Assembly (NCBI GenBank): GCA_026984135.1
Contig: JALSSR010000263.1
Span: 1-32,598 of the forward strand
Direction: 5' to 3'
Origin: Bacteroidales bacterium
GTDB lineage: Bacteria > Bacteroidota > Bacteroidia > Bacteroidales > JAADJA01
DNA: 32,598 nt
In this document: in pieces, positions 17,098 to 26,190 of the stretch
Numbering within the stretch: position 1 is the first letter of the stretch
Layout: each line of letters opens with the position of its first letter
Translations under genes and position numbers: made by a program
Notes under the pieces: model-generated
The model's input: only the letters and a program-made list of their open reading frames with translations
Databases searched by the model: none
What the model was told of the DNA's origin: nothing

Positions 17098-18466
17098 GAT
17101 CGTGATGTTGTTTGTGATGTTCCTGTACTATTTTTGCGAATTCATCATAAGTTACTGTTTTCTTATTGAGCTTTATCTTATCTTTGAACAGCTCCCGCAT
17201 CTGATTATCAAACAATTCGTCGTAAACTTTATTTACTTCTTCCTGATTTTGCAATACCGAATCTGCTATTCCGTCTAATTGTTTAAGCATCTCTTCGTTG
17301 TCGGAATCAAATCCGTAATACTTGGCAAAGGATTGTTTTATGTGTGAGCGAATATCCTTTTGCTCAACCTTTATATTATAATCCCTTGCGAGTTTGTTAA
17401 TAATAAGTTGTTGTTTGAGCGACTTGAGGTATCCGTCGAAGTCTTTCTCAATTTGTTCTTTTGTCAGTTTTTGATCCGATTCGAGGAGCCATCTTTTCAG
17501 AAAATCTTCAGGAAATTCAATATTTGTTTCATTTTGAAGTTTTTCCAGGGTCATATGGACGAAATAATTTTCACTTTCAACCTGATAGTGTTTCTTAACT
17601 TCCTCCCTCAGTTTTTCTCTGAACTCCTCTTCGGTTTTAATATCTTCGGTTGGATAGACTTTTTTATAAAGTTCTTCGTTGAGTTCGGCGGGCTGATTTC
17701 TGGATATTTCGGAAATTGTAAATTCAAAATCCGAATCCATTTTCTCGGCCTCCTCTTTTGATATACCCAGCATTGATGCGGTCTCCTGAACATTCCCGCT
17801 TGCTTTCAACGGATTGAAAACAATTTTGTCACCTTTTTTCTTTCCCACAAAACTTTCCTTAACCTTTTTATCCTGAAAATACTTTGGAATAAAGGATGTT
17901 TCGTGCATCAGGCCTCCTTCGAGTATGCTTCCGTCTTCACCGAGTTGAACAATATTGCCCTTTACCAGGTCTTCCTCTTCAACCGTATCAACAGGTATTT
18001 GGGTGCCGTTACGTTTTTTTACATCATCAATGTAAAAATCAAGTTTTTTGTCGTCAACGTCAATATCATAATAATCAACTTCAATTTTGTCGGAAAGCTC
18101 AAGCTCAAACTGAGGAGCAACGGCAATATCAAAAAAGAACTCGAAGTTGGTGTCGTTTTCAAAATCTATTTGTTTGGTTTTTTCAACGTTCGACAATGGG
18201 TGTCCCAGAAGTTCAAGGTTATTTTCCTTTATATAATTATTCAAAGAATCAGAAACCGTTTTGTTAATTTCATCGGCAAGAACCTGAGTTCCATACATTT
18301 TCCTGATTATTCCCATAGGAACTTTCCCGGGTCTGAAGCCTTTCAGATTTGCATTTTTTTGCAAATCTTTCAGGGTTTTATCAATCTTGTTCTGATAATC
18401 TTCCTGAGTTAGCTCAACTTTTATTGTTGAAGTTAAATCGCCTGTCTTTTCTTGTGTTATGTTCAT
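17087..18466 (-). CDS. tig: Trigger factor
   Basis: This 459-residue ribosome-bound chaperone meets nascent chains at the exit tunnel. The ribosome-docking signature GFRPGKVP lies at 43-50 in the N-terminal domain. A middle peptidyl-prolyl isomerase-like region (about 160-250) is weakly conserved, as in other Bacteroidota. The C-terminal helical arms run from about 265 to 440. The protein ends in a His-rich tail (HHKQHHDHEH). It heads the operon tig-clpP-clpX, the usual bacterial order, with a TATTTTTG box 31 nt before the ATG. Confidence 0.95.
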   Translation of the reverse strand: MNITQEKTGDLTSTIKVELTQEDYQNKIDKTLKDLQKNANLKGFRPGKVPMGIIRKMYGTQVLADEINKTVSDSLNNYIKENNLELLGHPLSNVEKTKQIDFENDTNFEFFFDIAVAPQFELELSDKIEVDYYDIDVDDKKLDFYIDDVKKRNGTQIPVDTVEEEDLVKGNIVQLGEDGSILEGGLMHETSFIPKYFQDKKVKESFVGKKKGDKIVFNPLKASGNVQETASMLGISKEEAEKMDSDFEFTISEISRNQPAELNEELYKKVYPTEDIKTEEEFREKLREEVKKHYQVESENYFVHMTLEKLQNETNIEFPEDFLKRWLLESDQKLTKEQIEKDFDGYLKSLKQQLIINKLARDYNIKVEQKDIRSHIKQSFAKYYGFDSDNEEMLKQLDGIADSVLQNQEEVNKVYDELFDNQMRELFKDKIKLNKKTVTYDEFAKIVQEHHKQHHDHEH

Positions 18467-18497
18467 TATCCAATTATGTTTATAAAATTTGGGGGTG

Positions 18498-18505
18498 CAA
18501 AAATA
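18498..18505 (-). promoter_or_regulatory. Bacteroidota -7 box of the tig-clpP-clpX operon
   Basis: Minus-strand TATTTTTG matches TAnnTTTG and lies 31 nt before the tig ATG. Confidence 0.55.
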
Positions 18506-18596
18506 GATAAATTATTAAAACCCTGTATTTTTCTTTATATAATATGTAAACAATTCAAAGACAGTAAAAGTTGCAAAAAGGTTTGATAGAATTTTG

Positions 18597-18678
18597 TGCG
18601 GATGAAGGGACTCGAACCCCCACGCCTTGCGGCACCAGATCCTAAGTCTGGCGCGTCTACCAATTCCGCCACATCCGC
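18597..18678 (-). tRNA. tRNA-Leu, anticodon UAG
   Basis: The minus strand folds into a class II tRNA. The 7-bp acceptor stem pairs GCGGATG with CATCCGC, with discriminator A at 18597. The anticodon stem CCAGA/TCTGG encloses the loop CTTAGGA, giving anticodon UAG. There is a variable arm, and a T-loop GGTTCGAGTCC. The CCA end is not encoded. It reads CUA and, by wobble, other CUN leucine codons. Confidence 0.95.
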
Positions 18679-18699
18679 AGATCTGTTTTGAAAACGCTG

Positions 18700-18707
18700 C
18701 AAAAATA
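18700..18707 (-). promoter_or_regulatory. Bacteroidota -7 box of tRNA-Leu
   Basis: Minus-strand TATTTTTG lies 21 nt upstream of the mature tRNA 5' end, the expected place for a tRNA promoter. Confidence 0.6.
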
Positions 18708-18752
18708 AATAATTTTTATTAATAAAGTTTGTATTTGGGATTTTCTTTTGAT

Positions 18753-18760
18753 TAATTTTG
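18753..18760 (+). promoter_or_regulatory. Bacteroidota promoter of the MORN lipoprotein gene
   Basis: TAATTTTG matches TAnnTTTG, with a TTG at 18729-18731 spaced 21 bp upstream. It lies 30 nt before the ATG at 18791. Confidence 0.55.
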
Positions 18761-18790
18761 CCAAAATCAAATTATAAAATAATATGTATT

Positions 18791-19510
18791 ATGAAAAAGT
18801 CAGTTAGTTTTATTAGTATCTTATTGGTTCTGTTAACAGGATGTTCTGTCTCGGCACAAAAGAACGGATATGTTGAAGAGACCAGGGGTAGTATGACCAG
18901 CAAGGGTTTTTATATTAATGATAAGAAAGACGGTGTTTGGATTACGGAGCAGAAAAGCGGTGCTATTACCAACATCGAATCGTACAAAGAGGGAGAGAAA
19001 CAGGGTGTGTTTATTACTTTTGACAGAAGAGGCTATGTTTCGAAACAGGAGTACTATAAAAATGGAAAACTTGATGGCTGGGCTATTGAATATTCAAGTG
19101 CAAACAAGCCCAAATCAAAAATGGAATATAAAGACGGTGTTTTAAATGGAAAGAAAATTCTATATTACGACAACGGCCGGATGCAGGAAGAATCAAATTA
19201 TAAAAACGGAAAGAAAGACGGACAGTCGAAATGGTATGATCAGTCACAAAAAGTAATTGCAATATATAATTACAAAGACGGGAATTTTGAAGGACAAAAC
19301 AAAACATTCTATCCAAACGGAAATGTGATGAAGGTGGAGACTTATTCCAATAATATTTTGAACGGTGAGTTTAAAGAGTATTACAAAACCGGTAAAATGA
19401 AAACAACAGGCAACTATGTAAACGGGCAAAAAGATGGAGAATGGGTTGAATATGACGAGCATGGTCAGGTTGTTAAAACTTCAAAATTTGTTAAAGGAAA
19501 AGAGAAATAA
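18791..19510 (+). CDS. Lipoprotein with MORN-variant (YwqK-like) repeats
   Basis: The start at 18791 gives MKKSVSFISILLVLLTGCSVS, a lipoprotein signal with lipobox LTGC (lipidated Cys at residue 18). The 239-residue protein is then a run of about eight repeats of roughly 23 residues on the theme GxxNGxWxxYxxxGxxxxxxxYKNGKxxG, for example YKNGKLDG, YKDGVLNG, YKNGKKDG, YVNGQKDG. These are MORN-type repeats of the YwqK-like family often labelled 'toxin-antitoxin system YwqK antitoxin'. That name is not supported here, because no toxin is adjacent. It probably sits on the periplasmic or outer-membrane face. The thioesterase gene 11 bp downstream is likely in the same operon. Confidence 0.8.
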   Translation: MKKSVSFISILLVLLTGCSVSAQKNGYVEETRGSMTSKGFYINDKKDGVWITEQKSGAITNIESYKEGEKQGVFITFDRRGYVSKQEYYKNGKLDGWAIEYSSANKPKSKMEYKDGVLNGKKILYYDNGRMQEESNYKNGKKDGQSKWYDQSQKVIAIYNYKDGNFEGQNKTFYPNGNVMKVETYSNNILNGEFKEYYKTGKMKTTGNYVNGQKDGEWVEYDEHGQVVKTSKFVKGKEK

Positions 19511-19521
19511 GGCTATTTATT

Positions 19522-20022
19522 ATGGGTGAGCATCGTCATATTAGAAAGATATTAAATCCTTACACAAAACTTGAAGGCTATAACTGTTTCGGGTGCTCGC
19601 CCAATAACTCTTTCGGGCTGAAACTCAATTTTGTCGAAGATGGTGAGTTTCTGGTTGCTGAATGGGTCCCCGATGCTAACTTTAGCGGTTATAAGAATAT
19701 TTTACACGGAGGGATACAGGCAACATTGCTTGATGAAATAGCAAGCTGGGTAGTGCAGATTAAACTTAAAACTTCAGGTTTTACAGGCAACCTTAATGTC
19801 AGGTATCGCAAACCTGTATATGTTGATGACGGAGCAATAACCATAAAGGCAAAACTGGAAAAAAAGGTCAGGAATCTTGCCTATATTCACGCCCGGCTGT
19901 ATAATTCAAAAGGGGAAATCGGAAGTGAAGCCGACCTTACATATTTTGTTTATCCTGAAGATATTGCAAGGGAAAAACTGTATCTTCCCAAATACGAGGA
20001 TTATTTTGAAAAAGAGGATTAG
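19522..20022 (+). CDS. PaaI-type hotdog-fold thioesterase
   Basis: This 166-residue protein of the 4HBT/PaaI group hydrolyses acyl-CoA thioesters in the cytoplasm. The N-terminal CFGCSPNNSFGLKLNF is the usual start of this subfamily. The active-site HGG (62-64) in ILHGGIQATLLDEIASW includes the acidic residue D71 expected in catalysis. The following strands GNLNVRYRKPVYVDD and IHARLYNSKGE complete the hotdog fold. The substrate cannot be read from sequence. It is the second gene after the MORN lipoprotein and converges on the GWxTD gene. Confidence 0.87.
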   Translation: MGEHRHIRKILNPYTKLEGYNCFGCSPNNSFGLKLNFVEDGEFLVAEWVPDANFSGYKNILHGGIQATLLDEIASWVVQIKLKTSGFTGNLNVRYRKPVYVDDGAITIKAKLEKKVRNLAYIHARLYNSKGEIGSEADLTYFVYPEDIAREKLYLPKYEDYFEKED

Positions 20023-20057
20023 ACTCTTTATTTATACCTTACTGTAGAGGCATTTTT

Positions 20058-21542
20058 TTACCTCGGGTTGTTGTAGTAATCCGTTGAATTTTCTCCCCAG
20101 CCATCGGGAAGTGTTGTTCTGTCAATATCCCAACCATCATCAACTCTCTGGAAAAGAAAATATTGCCAGCGATAGTTCGACAGTTCACCGGTTACATCCG
20201 AGTGCAAAAGAGAGAAATCGTTTGTGACTATATCCTTGGTGTAAAAAACAAACTTTTTGTTTCGCTGTCCGTTTTCCAGTTCATAGTAATGCCATATTTC
20301 GTAAGGGTAAGCAGCAGGTTCGTTGTAGCTTTCCGAAATGGAATTGGGAGGTCCGTATTTTAAATATACTCTGCCACGGTCCGTTTGATATCCCTTGGAA
20401 ATCTGTGTCGAGTAAGCCATATTTACCATATTTACCCTGTCGAGGTAATCAAGCCATGACTTTTCGGGTTGCAACGGGTCGCGTTTTGACCAAAACATAT
20501 AAAAGAATTTTTGAAGTGTTAACAAATCGGCCTTTTCAAGGTGTGACATGGAGAATGCTATCTCCTGATTGTCAGAGATAGGCTGCAGATACCTGATATA
20601 TTCCCTGAGTGTGTCAATATCCGTTATTCTTCCGGCAAATGAACTGCTGACCTTATTGGTGGCTATATTATCAACCGTAAGCTGAATCTTTGGATTGCTC
20701 CTTTGAAAAAACAGTTTGTTTACACCTATAAGTTCGTTATTTTTATCATGTGCTTCAATAACAAGATTGTAATTGCCCGACGGGAGCATTGAAATGTCAA
20801 ATTCTCCGAAAACAACGGATACGTCCGAACTGGTTTCCTTTTTATACCTGATATAATCCTGAAGTGTTTTTCCTGTTTCCAGAATTTGGATATATGATGA
20901 TATCAAATATTTCTGATCAATACCAAGTGCTTTTTTCGTATTGTAAACCTCGGAATAGTAAATCAGCTTATTAGCATTCGCAGGATAAAAATTGGAAATG
21001 TTCGGTACAAGATCGTAACCGGCTCTTGAAATAATGCTCGGAGCTTTAGTAGTTGAGTAAGATTCAATAAGCTCTATTCCCGATACCGAAACCTTGTTAT
21101 TGTCATAGTCTATTGTTATCGGCTGAAGTGTTACGTATGGTTTTGAAAGCGTGTCGAGCATATCCCATATTTGGATCTCAAAATTGTAGTTTCCGTTTTG
21201 CAAAGAGAACCTTTGCTGGTCAATAAAACTCGAAGTATTGCTAACCGAATCTAATTCCGGACTTGTCAGTTCATATTTGTCAAAATTAATAATCGAATCA
21301 TTCTTTTTAAACATCATTATTACCTGTACCTTACCCTGATACTTTCCGTTTTTAGTCTTTTCAAGATGAATACTATTGTCGGCAATTCTCAGATATGTCT
21401 CAATGTATGGTCCGTCCTTTGGTGAATAGAAAGTGGAATATGAGAGCAGGGCGTTTAGCTTTTGAGCCTGAAGTCCTGTAATTAGTAGAAACAGAGTACT
21501 TAACAGAAGCAGGGTTAGCCTATAGTTCTTAAAATTCATCAT
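20058..21542 (-). CDS. GWxTD-domain exported protein
   Basis: This 494-residue protein starts with a signal peptide (LTLLLLSTLFLLITGLQAQ). The C-terminal third has the GWxTD domain pattern: a helix with FFYMFWSKRDP, then GYQTDRGRVYLKYGPP (Tyr replacing Trp in the namesake motif), then YPYEIWHYYELENGQ and FVFYTKD. The N-terminal two thirds are beta-rich and resemble repeated Ig-like modules. The family is widespread in Bacteroidota and its function is not established. The protein ends in an Asn-rich tail (NSTDYYNNPR). No neighbour suggests a role. Confidence 0.85.
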   Translation of the reverse strand: MMNFKNYRLTLLLLSTLFLLITGLQAQKLNALLSYSTFYSPKDGPYIETYLRIADNSIHLEKTKNGKYQGKVQVIMMFKKNDSIINFDKYELTSPELDSVSNTSSFIDQQRFSLQNGNYNFEIQIWDMLDTLSKPYVTLQPITIDYDNNKVSVSGIELIESYSTTKAPSIISRAGYDLVPNISNFYPANANKLIYYSEVYNTKKALGIDQKYLISSYIQILETGKTLQDYIRYKKETSSDVSVVFGEFDISMLPSGNYNLVIEAHDKNNELIGVNKLFFQRSNPKIQLTVDNIATNKVSSSFAGRITDIDTLREYIRYLQPISDNQEIAFSMSHLEKADLLTLQKFFYMFWSKRDPLQPEKSWLDYLDRVNMVNMAYSTQISKGYQTDRGRVYLKYGPPNSISESYNEPAAYPYEIWHYYELENGQRNKKFVFYTKDIVTNDFSLLHSDVTGELSNYRWQYFLFQRVDDGWDIDRTTLPDGWGENSTDYYNNPR

Positions 21543-21620
21543 CGTACAAAGTTATTAAATATAATTAAAATGCAAAAAAAAACAAAAATAGTTAATATTC
21601 GACATCAAGTCAAGAGAAAT

Positions 21621-21652
21621 AAGTTAACGGTAGAAATTTTAAGTTAACGGTA
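21621..21652. repeat. 12-bp direct repeat, 20-bp period
   Basis: AAGTTAACGGTA occurs at 21621 and again at 21641 in the 510-bp gap between the GWxTD gene and the BatA-like gene. GTTAAC is itself a palindrome. No function is evident. Confidence 0.6.
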
Positions 21653-21690
21653 AGCAAAAAAATAAACGTAATAGAGTTTAATTTTTTTCA

Positions 21691-21808
21691 TCTGCCGCGG
21701 ACTTGTCCGCCGTAGCCCGCCGGACAAACTTTCTATTTTAGACTTTTGATAGAATTTTAGGCGAAGCCCGCCAACGTCTGCGCAACGCTTGACTTCGGCG
21801 GGCGAAGG
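21691..21808. repeat. GC-rich hairpin element next to tRNA-Ser
   Basis: About 120 bp rich in G and C interrupts AT-rich flanks just downstream of the tRNA-Ser 3' end. It holds a hairpin with arms TTGTCCG (21703) and CGGACAA (21721), and a second pair of arms GCCCGCC and GGCGGGC about 25 bp apart. No reading frame looks coding. Elements like this are dispersed repeats in some Bacteroidota; the name of this one is not known to me. Confidence 0.5.
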
Positions 21809-21893
21809 CGGAGAGAGAGGGATTCGAACCCCCGGAGGTGTGACCCTCAACGGTTTTCAAGACCGCCGCATTCGACCGCTCTGCCATCTCTCC
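21809..21893 (-). tRNA. tRNA-Ser, anticodon UGA
   Basis: The minus strand folds into a class II tRNA. The acceptor stem pairs GGAGAGA with TCTCTCC, with discriminator G at 21809. The D arm is GCAGAGCGGTCGAATGC. The anticodon loop CTTGAAA sits between GCGGT and ACCGT, giving UGA. A long variable arm and T-loop GGTTCGAATCC follow. The CCA end is not encoded. It reads UCA and other UCN serine codons. Confidence 0.95.
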
Positions 21894-21904
21894 AAATGAG
21901 GGTG

Positions 21905-21912
21905 CAAAAATA
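21905..21912 (-). promoter_or_regulatory. Bacteroidota -7 box of tRNA-Ser
   Basis: Minus-strand TATTTTTG lies 11 nt upstream of the tRNA 5' end. Confidence 0.55.
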
Positions 21913-22021
21913 CAATATTTTTTTATTTGAGCAATATTTTTTATGTTTTCCATAAAAAATATCGTAATCGGATCAAAATCATAAAGAAGCAGTATATTCT
22001 CGAATATATGTTTTCTTTTCC

Positions 22022-22045
22022 TATTTTTGCCACTGATTAATTTTG
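22022..22045 (+). promoter_or_regulatory. Two overlapping -7 candidates before the BatA-like gene
   Basis: TATTTTTG (22022-22029) and TAATTTTG (22038-22045) both match TAnnTTTG. The second ends 7 nt before the ATG, so its transcript would be almost leaderless. No spaced -33 TTG supports either. Confidence 0.4.
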
Positions 22046-22052
22046 TCGGATA

Positions 22053-24098
22053 ATGGAATTTGTAAATCCCGGTTTTTTATACGGTCTGTTTGCTCTTGCA
22101 ATACCTGTTATAATCCATCTGTTTAATTTCAGAAGGTTTAAAAAGGTTTACTTTACAAATGTGAAGTTCCTGTCGGAGTTGAAACAGCAAACACAAAAAC
22201 AGTCGCGATTGCGACACTTACTGGTGCTGTTGATGCGGATGCTTGCCATTGCCGCTTTGGTAATTGCCTTTGCACAACCGTATATTCCCGTTTCAAAGAG
22301 CCTGATAAACAAAAGTGCCAGGAATATTGTGAGCGTTTATATTGATAATTCATTTAGTATGCAGGCTGAATCAAACAAAGGAACTTTGCTTGATAAAGCG
22401 AAAATGAGAGCTTTGGAAATCGTGAATGTTTACAAGAATTCCGACAAATTTCAACTTCTTACAAATGATTTTGAAGGAAAACATCAGAGACTTGTAAGTA
22501 GGGATGAGTTTAAAAATCTTTTGGATGAGATTACAATATCTCCGTCAACCCGTTCTTTGGCCGAGCTGCTTTCGCGTCAGGCAGATATGCTTTCAACGGA
22601 AAATGACGGTGTGAAATCAATATATTTGATTTCCGATTTTCAAAAAAATATGATGAATGATAACCTTCCTCAAATTGACAGTTCTTTAAATGTTTTTATA
22701 ATTCCCATCGAATCGGTCAATACGAATAATCTTTATATTGATTCCTGTTGGTTTGAAGCTCCTGTATATCAGGTTAATCAGCAGGTTAAACTTTTTGTGA
22801 GAATTAAAAACAGTTCGGATATAGATTATGAAAAAATTCCCGTCAACCTGAAAATAGGAGGGGTGCAAAAAGCTGTTGCAAGTTTCGATATCAAAAGAGG
22901 AAAAGAGGCTGAGGTTGAACTTGCTTATACAAACCAAAATGCCGGTATTCAGTTTGGCGTGCTGGAGATAAACGACTATCCAATAAGCTTTGATGACACA
23001 TTTTTCTTTTCATATTATGTTTCTTCGGTGACTAATGTTCTTAGTATAAACGGTAACGGTGATAATGTGTACCTGAACTCCTTGTTTGGTAATGATTCGA
23101 CATTTGTGTTTGGAAATGAAGAGCAGGGAAACCTTGATTATTCTTCTCTTGCCTCCAACAGTCTTATTATTTTAAATGAGGCTGACAGAATTTCCACCGG
23201 TCTGGGACAGGAAATGAAGAGATTTGTCATTAATGGTGGTAGCCTTGTTGTTTTTCCCTCTGGAAATATTGATATTGATAATTATAAAACATTCCTGACC
23301 TCTCTCGGCACTGACTTCTATACGGGGCTGGACACTACAGCGACAAAAGTCGGTTTTGTAGATGTTGAAAATCCGCTTTATTCGGATGTTTTTGACGAAA
23401 TACCCGAAAATATAGACCTGCCCGTTGTGTTTAAAAGCTATGATATCACGAGGAATTCAAGAATAATGAAGGAGACGTTAATGGAAATGCAAAACGGAAA
23501 TGTGTTTTTGAGTTCTTATCCTGTGGGAGCAGGAAAAGTTTATTTATTTGCCGTTCCTTTAAAGCCGGAATTCAGCACATTCCCGAAACATGCCATTTTT
23601 GTTCCCACATTGTACAAGATTGCTATTTCGGGATATAAAGAGAGCCGGAATTTTTATTTCATAGGTAGTGACAATACAATCGTAATTAATAATGTCTCTC
23701 TTATCGGGGATAATCTTTATAAAATAAAACTTTTGAATTCCGGTTTTGAGATGATTCCCGACCAGCGGATAATAGGTTCCGGGCTTGAAATTTATCCTCA
23801 TAACAGAATAAAAGTTGCAGGTAATTATTTATTGACCTATAATGATAAACCGGTAAAAGGGTTGTCATTTAATTACAACAGAAGCGAATCGGAGATGGTT
23901 TTTTATAATACGGATGATATTTCGGAGATTCTGAAAGATAACGGAATAGACAACTTTCATATTGTAAAATCCGGTTCGGTACCTTTTGAGCAAACAGTTG
24001 CCGAGATGAGCCGCGGAATTCGCCTTTGGATGTGGTTTGTTATTCTCGGCCTTCTGTTCCTTGGTGTTGAGGTCTTATTACTAAGGCTTTGGAGATAG
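22053..24098 (+). CDS. BatA/VWA-domain membrane protein
   Basis: This 681-residue inner-membrane protein begins with the BatA (aerotolerance regulator N-terminal) module. A first membrane helix lies at about 8-25 with FLYGLFALAIPVIIHLFNFRR, and a second at about 55-76. The next region looks like a von Willebrand A domain with a MIDAS-type DNSFS at 98-102 (VSVYIDNSFSMQ). A long periplasmic beta-rich part follows, including a glutamine-amidotransferase-like stretch (GQEMKRFVINGGSLVVFPSG). A last helix lies at about 657-678 before a basic end. Proteins of this layout occur with MoxR/Bat operons, but no MoxR ATPase is adjacent here. Role unknown; probably envelope stress or complex assembly. Confidence 0.85.
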   Translation: MEFVNPGFLYGLFALAIPVIIHLFNFRRFKKVYFTNVKFLSELKQQTQKQSRLRHLLVLLMRMLAIAALVIAFAQPYIPVSKSLINKSARNIVSVYIDNSFSMQAESNKGTLLDKAKMRALEIVNVYKNSDKFQLLTNDFEGKHQRLVSRDEFKNLLDEITISPSTRSLAELLSRQADMLSTENDGVKSIYLISDFQKNMMNDNLPQIDSSLNVFIIPIESVNTNNLYIDSCWFEAPVYQVNQQVKLFVRIKNSSDIDYEKIPVNLKIGGVQKAVASFDIKRGKEAEVELAYTNQNAGIQFGVLEINDYPISFDDTFFFSYYVSSVTNVLSINGNGDNVYLNSLFGNDSTFVFGNEEQGNLDYSSLASNSLIILNEADRISTGLGQEMKRFVINGGSLVVFPSGNIDIDNYKTFLTSLGTDFYTGLDTTATKVGFVDVENPLYSDVFDEIPENIDLPVVFKSYDITRNSRIMKETLMEMQNGNVFLSSYPVGAGKVYLFAVPLKPEFSTFPKHAIFVPTLYKIAISGYKESRNFYFIGSDNTIVINNVSLIGDNLYKIKLLNSGFEMIPDQRIIGSGLEIYPHNRIKVAGNYLLTYNDKPVKGLSFNYNRSESEMVFYNTDDISEILKDNGIDNFHIVKSGSVPFEQTVAEMSRGIRLWMWFVILGLLFLGVEVLLLRLWR

Positions 24099-24237
24099 TT
24101 TGATATATGAGTTCAGGTTGGTTTTGCGATGAATAATAGTTGCACTTGCGCTAAACTTTAAATCAAATTTAACTCCCGTTGAAAGCTTGTTGATATATTT
24201 TTTTTCCGGTAATGCTTTTTCTTTTGCACTTTTTTAT

Positions 24238-24245
24238 TATATTTG
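24238..24245 (+). promoter_or_regulatory. Bacteroidota -7 box before the large T9SS cargo gene
   Basis: TATATTTG matches TAnnTTTG and lies 39 nt before the ATG at 24285. Confidence 0.5.
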
Positions 24246-24284
24246 CCAGTGATAATAATTTATTACTAACTTAAAAATTTGATT

Positions 24285-26117
24285 ATGAAAAAGTTTTTAC
24301 TCTCGAGTTTGATTGTTATTTTAAGTGCATCCTTATTTGCACAGAATCATTTTACAAAACTTAAAAATCCGGTTAAAGTTCAAAAAGTTGAAATGACACC
24401 TGACGGATTTAGTATTGTTAACGGAAATCCGGTTATAGGCGAAAAGGCACCGAATGAGACTGCTGAAGTAGGTATTACATATTACGACCTGCAATCGTAT
24501 GTTAATATTATGAACAGAATGTGGGAGTATGATGATGGTACCGTAGGTGCTATCTGGATGGCTGCCGGACCGGAGCTTGTTCCAAACAGGGGAACAGGTT
24601 ATAACTATTATGACGGCTCGGATTGGGGCGAGCCTTTAATGCATCTTGGGGATGATGAAAGAACAGGATGGCCTTCTTATGCACCCTGGGGAGAAAACGG
24701 AGAGGTTATCGCTCATTATTGGTATCCAGGAGGAGAACCCGGCCCCATAAGGATTTATACAAGGGAGACCAAAGGTGAAGGTGACTGGACAATGAATACG
24801 GTTTATGGTCCTGATGACCTTTCAATTGTTTGGCACTCAATGATTACAAGCGGTGAGAACCATGAATATATTCATCTGCTTGCCCGTACATACGATGCTC
24901 CTTATATGGGACAGGATAACGCATTACTCTATTACAGGTCTTCCGACGGTGGAGAAAGCTGGGACATTGAGGCTGAATTAATTGAAGGACTTGGGGAAGA
25001 TTACAGACTTAATTCGGTTAACCTGGAATATATGTGGGCAAATCCTGTGGGTGAGACTATTGCGTTCACTTATGGATTTGACGAGTTCAGCGCACAGATC
25101 TTTAAATCAACAGATAATGGTGATAGCTGGGATATAATTGATGTTTATACAACACCTTATGATCCGTTAGATCCTCCTACTGATACTGATGTTATTCCTT
25201 GTGGTGATGGTGCAAGTGCAATAGTTCTTGACTCACAAGGTAAGGCACATGTTGCTTTTGGTAAAAAGCTTATGTTTTATGAAGCTGGCTCAGCATATTG
25301 GTATCCAATGAGTACAGAGGGTATTATTTACTGGAATGAAGATATGGAACCTCTGGATACAACTATAATAAGTTCATATACAAATGATTATCTTATTGCC
25401 GGTGGAAACCTCATTGGCTGGATCCTGCCTGATGCTACCGGAAGCTATGACATTCTTCCTGATCAGGTCTTTTATGGAAACCAGTGTATGACCTCTTTTC
25501 CTCAGATGGGAATAGATGAGAATGATGATATCTTTCTTACTTATACTGCTATTGCTCCCGGCTTTGATAACGGAACAAATAATTACAGACATATTCATAT
25601 AAATGCTTCTTACGACGGTGGCAATACCTGGACCGGTCCATTTGATGTGACCAGCGATATTTCATTCTTCCTTTCAGAGTGCGTTTATCCGGCAATGTCC
25701 TTAAATGTTAAGAACAAAATACATATTATGTTCCAAATGGATGAAGTTCCGGGAATATTTCAATGGTTGAACAATCATGACGAGGATGAAAATACTATGA
25801 TTCATATGGACTTCCCTATCAATATGTTTACAGGTGTTGAAAATCCAAAGCAGAACATCGGTTTTGAGGTTTCGCAAAATTATCCTAATCCTGCCTATGC
25901 AGAAACAACAATCGGGATTGAATTGCAGGAGCAAAGAGATGTCTCAATTGATATAGTAAACCTAACAGGGCAAGTTGTCAGGACACTGAACCTTGGGACG
26001 ACAAGTGCCGGTATTAAAAACGTTTCTATTGACGTATCAAACTTAAGTGCCGGGGTTTATTATTACACTGTAAATGCAGGAGACGAAAAAATTACCAATA
26101 AAATGATTGTTCGATAG
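24285..26117 (+). CDS. Secreted Asp-box (sialidase-like) beta-propeller protein with T9SS type A sorting domain
   Basis: I start at the ATG at 24285, giving the signal peptide MKKFLLSSLIVILSASLFAQ; an ATT codon separates it from an upstream in-frame TTG. The 610-residue protein has at least three Asp-box motifs of the SxDxGxxW type: SSDGGESW, STDNGDSW and SYDGGNTW. These mark BNR/sialidase-type propeller blades. The Arg triad and other catalytic residues of true sialidases were not identified, so the fold is supported but sialidase activity is not. The last 80 residues are a T9SS type A sorting domain (QNYPNPAYAETTI, IVNLTGQVVRTL, LSAGVYYYTV, KMIVR). A good terminator follows, closing the conserved part of the window before the cassette array. 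Confidence 0.87.
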   Translation: MKKFLLSSLIVILSASLFAQNHFTKLKNPVKVQKVEMTPDGFSIVNGNPVIGEKAPNETAEVGITYYDLQSYVNIMNRMWEYDDGTVGAIWMAAGPELVPNRGTGYNYYDGSDWGEPLMHLGDDERTGWPSYAPWGENGEVIAHYWYPGGEPGPIRIYTRETKGEGDWTMNTVYGPDDLSIVWHSMITSGENHEYIHLLARTYDAPYMGQDNALLYYRSSDGGESWDIEAELIEGLGEDYRLNSVNLEYMWANPVGETIAFTYGFDEFSAQIFKSTDNGDSWDIIDVYTTPYDPLDPPTDTDVIPCGDGASAIVLDSQGKAHVAFGKKLMFYEAGSAYWYPMSTEGIIYWNEDMEPLDTTIISSYTNDYLIAGGNLIGWILPDATGSYDILPDQVFYGNQCMTSFPQMGIDENDDIFLTYTAIAPGFDNGTNNYRHIHINASYDGGNTWTGPFDVTSDISFFLSECVYPAMSLNVKNKIHIMFQMDEVPGIFQWLNNHDEDENTMIHMDFPINMFTGVENPKQNIGFEVSQNYPNPAYAETTIGIELQEQRDVSIDIVNLTGQVVRTLNLGTTSAGIKNVSIDVSNLSAGVYYYTVNAGDEKITNKMIVR

Positions 26118-26136
26118 TGTTGTATAATTTGTTTTT

Positions 26137-26170
26137 AAAAAAAGGCTATCCTTTGGGACGGCCTTTTTTA
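26137..26170 (+). terminator. Intrinsic terminator after the T9SS cargo gene
   Basis: Arms AAAAAAGGC (26138) and GCCTTTTTT (26161) form a 9-bp stem with a T run, 20 bp after the stop codon. Confidence 0.75.
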
Positions 26171-26190
26171 TTACCAAAATATTTGCTATT

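Noticed and set aside
17903-18412. Long plus-strand open frames inside tig (also 17360-17761)
   Set aside because: These are antisense shadows of the clearly conserved trigger factor gene, with no promoter or homology.
18791-19510. Calling the MORN-repeat lipoprotein an antitoxin
   Set aside because: The YwqK label comes from a remote family name. There is no toxin gene beside it, and it carries a lipoprotein signal.
24285-26117. Calling the Asp-box protein a sialidase
   Set aside because: Asp-boxes occur in many propellers. The catalytic Arg triad and Tyr/Glu pair of sialidases were not identified.
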